Assembly (NCBI GenBank): GCA_009733715.1
Contig: WMKJ01000009.1
Coordinates: 124,001-188,000, forward strand
Length of the DNA stretch: 64,000 nucleotides
Reading direction: 5' to 3'
Source: Herpomyces periplanetae
Taxonomy: Eukaryota > Ascomycota > Laboulbeniomycetes > Herpomycetales > Herpomycetaceae
In this document: positions 54,250-61,900 of the stretch, piece after piece
How positions within the stretch are numbered: position 1 is the first letter of the stretch
Layout of the letters: every line of letters starts with the position of its first letter
The notes under the pieces: model-generated
The model's database searches: none
Told to the model about the DNA's origin: nothing
Seen by the model: only the letters and a program-made list of their open reading frames with translations
Made by a program: the position numbers and the translations under genes

Positions 54250-57246
54250 TTAGCCTTCCCAGGCCACGGCAACTCCACATACAGCCTTGCTCAAAAGACT
54301 GTGTACATTAGTTGCGCAAATCAAAGATAAAAGGAACTTAGAACGCTCTAGCGTTAATGATCCAGCCGCCGCAGTCGCAGGGTTTACGGAGCCGTCCGCC
54401 ACGTTGATCGGAGTGTTGCTGCTCCGAGCCCCGCTCGGTTTAACTGAGGCTCGCAACTTTTCAGTTCGTTTACGCGACGCATTCGGTGTGATAATAAGAG
54501 GTTCTAGCGTGGTGGACGAAGACGGGTTAACGTCTTCCGTACGGCGCAACCACCAGAACTGCATGGGAAAGCGAAGCTCTGTTTCACAGATAAAGCGAGT
54601 TTCCCCCGTAAACGGCGATAAGCGAGCCTTCACAAACGTATGTGAGCATGATGCACATGGCGAATTCCGGCTGTAACTGGCGCAATTCAACTTTGTATGT
54701 GCATCCGTGCGCAAGCGTGAATTACTGATCGCCTGATTACAATAACACCGACTGTCCCACCACCCTTCAAGCCCCATTGTAACTTGGCTCTCCCAGCTGT
54801 AACAATTGACTTCCCATCGTGCAGCTAGGCTAGCTTGGCGTCCCACCTGTACCGCGTAAGTTGAGGCTAATGCACCTACCAATGGGTTCAGGGTCAAGGT
54901 CAAAGCAAAGGGCGCAGTTCCGCGAAGATAACTATCAAGAAAGTTGAATGGCCCTGCCGATTTTACTAATTTTGAGGCTTCATCGGTACGCGATAAAGTG
55001 GGGGGATCGTGGGCGAACCGCGATCGATCCAAGGCATACCGCATATACCGGATGCCTAGCGCTAAACCACCCGATGCATTGAGTATGTGATGATACAATT
55101 CCACGCCTAGGGAGACAAATGTAGGATTAGAGAAAGGTTTTACACCTACATCTATCCTTGATGCATCTTTAGTCATTTCACGAGGCTTTTGTGCAACTCG
55201 TAAACTAGTACCACCCGACAAACTCGATTTGTTTACAGAAGATTGCTTGTCTGCTCTTGGCTGCAAAGATGCGGGCAAGTAGGAACTATTATAGCAAGCT
55301 AATTCATTTAATAAGTCACACGCTTCACGATTTACACCAGATGTATACATGCCACGAAACCCGAGCATGGCATGATCGGTACCGAATAGAACGTCCGTAG
55401 CAAAGCGTCCCGACAGCGATCTGGTTGATAAAACCGCTAACAATGATGTTGAAATGTGGTCGTTATCATCTAAACTGCCAGGATCACCATATGCAAAATT
55501 TTGGCATTGGCTGCTAGTGACAGGCGGACCTCCCGCTTTGCCGCCACCATTGACACTGTTATTACCGTTAATAGTGCCGTTAAAGTTAACACTGTTGTTA
55601 ATATTTTCACTTGCCCCAGATTTACTAACAGAGGTAGCGTAATTAGAAAGCCCGGAAATTCCCGACGAGCTTGCAGAGCTAGTAAGGTGTACCACTGAAG
55701 GTTCGACTGTTTGATTATTTGTGCTTGAAGACGCTACAATACTTGCCGAGCACTGCCCTGGTACCCCATTGGATATGTCGTTAAAATGAATACTGCCATC
55801 AGTAGTGGCACCGTTCGCTCTGGGATCGGTTCCAGGATATTCTGGCAAACCAGTATTGTATGCCTGACCTTGTTGTGTGGAATGATGTTCAACTGAACAC
55901 GAGCTGCTGCACTTATGCACATTACGCGCATTAACGTTTAATACTTGACTGGCACTACGGATGCTTATGGTCTGTCGTGTATTCAATTCATGAACAATCT
56001 CGGAGCATACAGTAGATGTCGGCAAATGTATATGAGTTGTGAGTAAAGTAGCTGGATAAAGGGACCCGATAGAAGAACTTATGTTACTATTTGAGTTAAA
56101 TGCTGAGTTGGTTACGTTGTTCAACTTTTCACTTGCTCGGGAGATAGATGAAACGTATGTGGAAGAAGAATCGCCAATTGACTTAAGATTATACGGCGTA
56201 GGGAGCCATTCCCACATCCACGCTTGTTCATAAAGCCGAGTAAATGGCCAAGCTCTGATTGGCCTGTTTGCCTGCACAGGTATTGTAGACGCAACGTATG
56301 TTAGAGTAGCATTTAAAAAGGTTGGTATGATTGGACGAGCTGATAAGGGGGGGCCAGAAGCAACATTATTTACTGGTGCTGGGTCAATTTTTGCGTCTAC
56401 CGAAGAAATTGAACCTGGAGGTACAGGCGATGATGAGGCCTGAGACCGAGGGTTGTTAAGATTATCAGACGAGGGAAAAACGGGCAAAGTCCTAGGATTG
56501 TGAACAGAGATGTCAGATTTAGCAATTGGGGAATGAGGAAGAATAAGATGATCATGAGATGATGGCGAGGTTGCAGATATCGAAAGTTCAGGGGAAGGAG
56601 GAGGGGATGGGATTGGAGAGAACATTGATAAACCCGAGGATGATATTGACGATGAAAATGATGAAGGAATTTCGGTTGATGTGGGCTTGCCTGAATTAAG
56701 GGATTTTGATGGAATGTCACGAGATAGGACGGGGGATGAGATCACTGGGTTACGGGAAGAAGAATTAGCTTGAGCAGACGAAACATTAAGGCGATTAACA
56801 GGATCGGAATTGGAGGGACAGGCTTGTTGGGGTGGTAAGGGTTCGCTGTAAGAAGGAAATAAAGGGTTAAAGAGGCCAGTTCCTCCGCTTAACGACCAAG
56901 AATTGGCAAAATTGGTAAACGCCGGAGATGTGAGTTTTGCCGCTGATTGATGACGTGGTGAAGAATAAGAGTTAACTGGAGAAGCTGAATCGGCGAATCC
57001 ACCAACCGTTACTCTCCAACCACCAGAACCAAAGGAGGTATCAACATTATTAGACTGGTGATTGGTATCAAACACACCACCGTCGTAGAAGGAACCATTA
57101 TCACCATCGAGTATGCGATCAGCAATATTAGTTAGGTGAGAGAAGCTGGTTAAAGCAGTCAGTCGACGAGCGGCAGGACAACGGGTATAAAACGCATTGT
57201 TCAAGCTGGTCGTTGTGGACGAGTAATCATTTGAATCCGTGAACAT
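54250..57246 (-). CDS. MDM10: Enlarged Mdm10-like mitochondrial outer-membrane barrel (ERMES/SAM)
   Basis: A single exon encodes 998 residues. The C-terminal third matches Mdm10: LGVELYHHILNASGGLALGI, FALTLTLNPLVGALASTYAV, QVGRQASLAARWEVNCYSWE, SQVTMGLEGWW and FVKARLSPFTGETRF. A middle block, RPIRAWPFTRLYEQAWMWEW with LLTTHIHLPTSTVC, fits earlier barrel strands. Mdm10 anchors the ER-mitochondria encounter structure and assists SAM in Tom40/Tom22 assembly. Fungal Mdm10 proteins are usually about 400-500 residues. Here ~300 N-terminal residues and ~150 internal residues are Ser/Asn/Pro-rich insertions, and the usual N-terminal GWNEDNLYxNL motif is not apparent. A missed 5' exon carrying it is possible. 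Confidence 0.8.
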   Translation of the reverse strand: MFTDSNDYSSTTTSLNNAFYTRCPAARRLTALTSFSHLTNIADRILDGDNGSFYDGGVFDTNHQSNNVDTSFGSGGWRVTVGGFADSASPVNSYSSPRHQSAAKLTSPAFTNFANSWSLSGGTGLFNPLFPSYSEPLPPQQACPSNSDPVNRLNVSSAQANSSSRNPVISSPVLSRDIPSKSLNSGKPTSTEIPSSFSSSISSSGLSMFSPIPSPPPSPELSISATSPSSHDHLILPHSPIAKSDISVHNPRTLPVFPSSDNLNNPRSQASSSPVPPGSISSVDAKIDPAPVNNVASGPPLSARPIIPTFLNATLTYVASTIPVQANRPIRAWPFTRLYEQAWMWEWLPTPYNLKSIGDSSSTYVSSISRASEKLNNVTNSAFNSNSNISSSIGSLYPATLLTTHIHLPTSTVCSEIVHELNTRQTISIRSASQVLNVNARNVHKCSSSCSVEHHSTQQGQAYNTGLPEYPGTDPRANGATTDGSIHFNDISNGVPGQCSASIVASSSTNNQTVEPSVVHLTSSASSSGISGLSNYATSVSKSGASENINNSVNFNGTINGNNSVNGGGKAGGPPVTSSQCQNFAYGDPGSLDDNDHISTSLLAVLSTRSLSGRFATDVLFGTDHAMLGFRGMYTSGVNREACDLLNELACYNSSYLPASLQPRADKQSSVNKSSLSGGTSLRVAQKPREMTKDASRIDVGVKPFSNPTFVSLGVELYHHILNASGGLALGIRYMRYALDRSRFAHDPPTLSRTDEASKLVKSAGPFNFLDSYLRGTAPFALTLTLNPLVGALASTYAVQVGRQASLAARWEVNCYSWESQVTMGLEGWWDSRCYCNQAISNSRLRTDAHTKLNCASYSRNSPCASCSHTFVKARLSPFTGETRFICETELRFPMQFWWLRRTEDVNPSSSTTLEPLIITPNASRKRTEKLRASVKPSGARSSNTPINVADGSVNPATAAAGSLTLERSKFLLSLICATNVHSLLSKAVCGVAVAWEG

Positions 57247-57630
57247 TTCTTAAGAATCCTTTATAACGTAACTTTTGCACGCCGCACATGAGTAGATCAT
57301 TGTTAAATGGGGAACAATGGTGAAGAAAAGTCCACACAAGTGGAAATTAATCAGGACCATTTACAAGATTATTTTGCGGCACAATATTCAAATTGCCGGT
57401 CGATTGTGAAAGGATTAAAAACGATATTTTCTAAGTGTCATTGCGATGCATCGTCAAAGACTCCCGTACGCGTTGATAGTTATGACTTCTGTCGCGGATA
57501 AAGTTCGGAACAGTGGAGATATGAGGGCACGTGACATAAGCGAAAGGATTAGTAATGGGAGGGAGTAATTGGGACGAAGCGAGATGTATGGAAAGAGATT
57601 TTCGAGATAGACAGTTTGAGGATTAAAAAT
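57247..57630. promoter_or_regulatory. Divergent MDM10 / MRT4-like promoter
   Basis: A 384-bp spacer with CACGTG at 57528-57533 in GGCACGTGACAT. A 64-codon frame (57307-57501) is taken as chance. Confidence 0.45.
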
Positions 57631-58251
57631 ATGGCGAAATCACGGAAAAATAAAGTTTTAGCACCGCTAAGCTCCATAGCAATCAAGAGAGCGAGGAATT
57701 TAAAGAGATCACATGGGCAAGATGGAGGTGCGGTAGTAGCAGAGCGAAGAGCAGGTCGAAGCAGTAAAATTGGTGAATTTCACGGAATTTTATTGCGGGC
57801 TGCCCAGAATAATCGGGAGTTTGTTCATCGGTATATATTTCGAGTTCAAGGAATGCAGAATGCCCTATTAAAGGAAGTAAGGCGAAGACTAAATTGTGTC
57901 TGTATAACTCATATGAATGAAGCTACGACTGGCCAGAGTTTATTCTTCTTTGGACATACCAAAATGGTGTTACATGCATTTAGTCAGGCCGTGACAGGAT
58001 TTAAGAAACTGCAGAATGGAAATACCGAATTAACTTCTATAAGTGAATCAGAAGCATCTTTGACTATAAAAGAGTTATCTGCTGCACTTCACGGCCAAAT
58101 TGGAATTATCTTTACAACACAAGATCCCGTTGAATTCATGCAAAACTTGGAGTGTGTGATAAGTGAGGTCAAACTGAACTCTCACTCTCTTCTGAGCAGT
58201 AAAAATACCGCTAGAAATTGTCATGATTTTTCAATTCGAGTTATCTCGTAA
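57631..58251 (+). CDS. MRT4: Mrt4-like ribosome assembly factor (uL10 family), short C-terminus
   Basis: The ATG at 57631 is used; a TTG lies 15 bases upstream. 206 residues follow. A basic start (MAKSRKNK) precedes the uL10-like domain: NREFVHRYIFRVQGMQNALL, KEVRRRL, LFFFGHTKMVLHAF, then ELSAALHGQIGIIFTTQDPV (compare human [20 protein letters not shown]). Mrt4 occupies the P0 site on nuclear pre-60S and is replaced by P0 in the cytoplasm. The frame ends at FSIRVIS, where Mrt4 would continue for roughly 60-100 more residues. The stop TAA lies inside a perfect GTAAGT donor, so splicing on is possible; a CTCTAG acceptor at about 58339 would add about 28 residues without clear Mrt4 similarity. 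Confidence 0.75.
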   Translation: MAKSRKNKVLAPLSSIAIKRARNLKRSHGQDGGAVVAERRAGRSSKIGEFHGILLRAAQNNREFVHRYIFRVQGMQNALLKEVRRRLNCVCITHMNEATTGQSLFFFGHTKMVLHAFSQAVTGFKKLQNGNTELTSISESEASLTIKELSAALHGQIGIIFTTQDPVEFMQNLECVISEVKLNSHSLLSSKNTARNCHDFSIRVIS

Positions 58252-58908
58252 GTTTCCCTCGCTTTATTACTGCTAGTAGTATTATTTGCCCTGCACGCAA
58301 TGATTTCTCTTTTGGGTAATTCTAACGTCCCCCCTCTAGCCACTGGAATGCCGCCACAAATACTGTTTCATCACTTTCCCCGTGACCCGACCCAAGCCCC
58401 ACTGTACGCCACACTTTCAGCGTCGTGACGTCATCCTGGAAAGGATCTATATTGATCCGTGGAATTAGACCGAATTTCCCAATTGGGTAATATTTCTGGG
58501 GTATTTTTCGAGAGGTTTGTTGGCGTTGTTAGATTATCTTAGCAATTGTGTCGTGGAAGTTTTGATAAAGTTGGAATGCTGATGTGTAAATAAAGGTAAC
58601 CATTTTTTCATATGCTTTACTTATATACACACGCTCATACTCAACAGTTTACGCTCGGAGGTTTATTGGTTATATAGGACTTCATAGTTGCTTAACATAA
58701 TTACACTCCCTGGTAAAAATTATGGGAAATTTTAGTGATTGAGATTTGTACAGGTCTCTGGATAAGTTTGTTATTCAAAAAAAAAATTTCTTAAATGAAC
58801 CATGCAACATGACAAAATAAAACCAGTAGGCCAGAACACAGTATAATAATGTACATATAATGAATAAAGAAACATCTTGAGCAAGGAAACTTTGGTTAAA
58901 GGAAAAAA
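58252..58908. other. Convergent spacer MRT4-like / RRP5
   Basis: Contains a CRE-type TGACGTCA at 58426-58433 and an otherwise AT-rich stretch. No gene is recognised beyond the possible second exon of the MRT4-like gene. Confidence 0.4.
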
Positions 58909-61900
58909 TTAATCAGAAAGTTCATTATCAGTATCATCATTATCTTCCGCTATATTATTTTCTGATAAAGATTTAATACAAGTAACGTATTCACGGGCTA
59001 AATTCTTAACATGTTCGGTACGTTTTACCCTTGACTTAGCATCCTGGAATGCGGACAACGTATGAAGTTCATCTTCCCAAGTAGCCCACTGCTTGAATAT
59101 ACGAACGGCACGATGCTTTTTCATAGGCGGTTGAGGCGGACTTGTACACATGCGTTGGTAGAGAGTGCGAACTCGTTCGACCGAGTGAGGCGCATAATCT
59201 TCTCGTTTCATCATCAGCTTTTCAACTGTAAGCCAACAGTCCCAAATATCCCAACGTCGTGGCCAGGTTTCAACTAATTGCTCGAACATGGTACGACCTC
59301 GTTCTGGATCACCGGTGGTTGATGTAAACTCCAGTAAGGCAAAATTTAGGATAAGTCGACGTTGGATGGTAAGTACAGTAGCCGTAGTGTGATCGTGTTT
59401 TGACATTTTGCCCGACTTAACGTTGAGATTTGCCCGATTAAGATTCTTTGAGCTAATAACTGAACCAGCGCAAGATTGTATAGCCCGTGGAAGAAGGGAT
59501 TTGACCAGGGCCGAATTTTCAGCAGGATCACTGTTAAGATTCATGAGAAATGCAGCATACCGAGTCCAGTACTTAGGGTCACGAGAGAATTCGGGCTTTT
59601 TAGACATGAGTTTATACAGAATGGCAGCATCGGATGGCCTATCCAAGTTCGATAATACAGATAAAACTCGATAGTAGAGTGACTTGATATCGTTGACTGA
59701 TTGACACGCCACATTGAAAAGTTGTAAGAATGATTTGGGCTCTTCAAGAACATCCTCATCCTCGGAAGTTTTATCCAAATATCCTATAGACAAAGATGAA
59801 TCGGACAATGAAAAAGGTGATTTTCCGTAAGAAAGTTCCAAATTCAGAACTGCCGTCCAAACATCCAGTTTGGCATCGTCCAGACGAAAGTGTATTGTAC
59901 GTAAAGCTCGTTTTGCTATCTGTCGGGCTTTAACAATATCGGAAAATGTTTCAATATGATAAGCCATCAATTTAATCCACAGGTCAGCATCGTTTGGTCT
60001 AGCTAGTAACTGACGTTCTAAATCAGCTTCAATTCCATCACCACGATCATTCCTTGACATCAATGAGTTTATTGCCTCGTTTTTCCCAACGCTCACTCCT
60101 TTGCTATGTTGTAAAAGAGTTTCTTGTTCCATAATATTTCCCGTCCAATCGAATCCAAGTTTAGCCAGAGCAGGTGTTTCAGTGTTCGTTGATAAAGCAA
60201 GACTTTTGCTCCTCACAGTGTCTATACCCAACTTACTTTTATCACTCGTTGGATCCCCAAATGCTAAACTCGTCACTTCGGGAAGCTGATCTGAATGTGT
60301 ATCAGATTCAAAGTCACTGTGATCACTTGCTTCCGGATCCTGTGATTCATTATCACTTTGCGTATTCATATAATTAAATTCGTTTACAGGATCTTGGGAA
60401 CGTCCGAGCGCAGATGCCTTAAGGGAAAGTTTGATTCTCCTGCGGGTGACATCCACATCTAAAACTTTGGCGATTACTCGATCGCCCACCGCAAAGAGGG
60501 ATTTCCATGATGAGGGTAAACTATCATCGACAATTTCACTCTTGTGGCATAAACCATGTAAATTATCGCTTGTATTGCTAAGTTTTATGAATATACCGTA
60601 ATCTTGAATGGAATTGATAATTCCTGTAACAGTGTGACCTGCTTGTATATCTTCAAATTTTATCGTGCATAGTTTCGACTGATTATTTCCATTGACAGAA
60701 GATAAAGAATCAGCCAAAAGTTTAGTTGATTTCATGGTTAATTTTATATGATTAGTCTCTTTATCCTTGGACAATACACGAACCCGAACCAATTGTCCAA
60801 CGGTAAACGGATCCATCCATTGCTTTAAGAATCCATCGGAAATTTCACCAATACAAACATGACCTACTAATTCAGCGCCAATTTGCACAAATATTCCCTT
60901 TTTATCATTAATGTTAATGATAAAACCTCGCAAAAGAGAGCCAACATCGAAATCATCTAGACTTAAAATTTCCGAATCGACAATCTTACTTGAAAGCCCA
61001 TCAGATAAACCTAAATCCTCTGGTTCATCTGGTTTATCCGGTTTTGATTCCTTTTCTTGATTGGGGAATAAATTTGTATTCCCAAGAGAATTGTCGACAG
61101 TTTGGAATGCTTTTTCCCTTAAACGCCCTGTGTTTCTTTCAATTTCGACGCTTGAATTATTCAATTGCCGTTTACCCTGGGGCACTCGAGACTCCCGCAT
61201 AGAAAGAATTAATTTTCCATATGAAGATTCAATTCTTTCTTCACTAGATTCCCGTACTTTGGAATCTTCCGTAGAGCATTCACCTTTACCACTCTTTGAT
61301 CGTGATAAATAATGTTTTAAAATATACACACGAACCATTTCGTTCACGCTAACCTTGGTTAAGTTAACCCGGCCAAAATCGTCACTGATATCAGTTAACG
61401 GCACTTTACCATAAAATGTACCGCCCATCAGTTTGACTCGTTCAAACTGGGCATTACGCATTATCTCGTTCAATCTAACCAGCAATCCATCAGGTAATAT
61501 GCTTTTAACGTAGGCTTTTCCCCAGAGCCCACACAGGGATTCCTCTTTGCCACGGATCGGTTTAACAATCCTTTTCAATTGATTTGCTTGTGCACGTTTA
61601 ATCAATGACGGTTTCATCGTTAATATGACAGTGCCCTGTCGTTGCCGCTTTCCCGTAACCACCATTTCATTGAGCAATTGTCCAACGAAAAGACGATTAA
61701 ACTGATGAATCTTACTTTTATCAGATCCATCATTTAAATGATTGGCGTAAATAATCCCATTGAGCTGTTCATCAAGTTTTACCACCAAATGATGCGCTTC
61801 GACGGATTTTTCAATGATTCTTCCCTTAACTAATTGACCGATGCTAATTCTTTCCAATTTTTCTTCGTACGATTGTGTGATAAGTGGAGCGGGTGAAACC

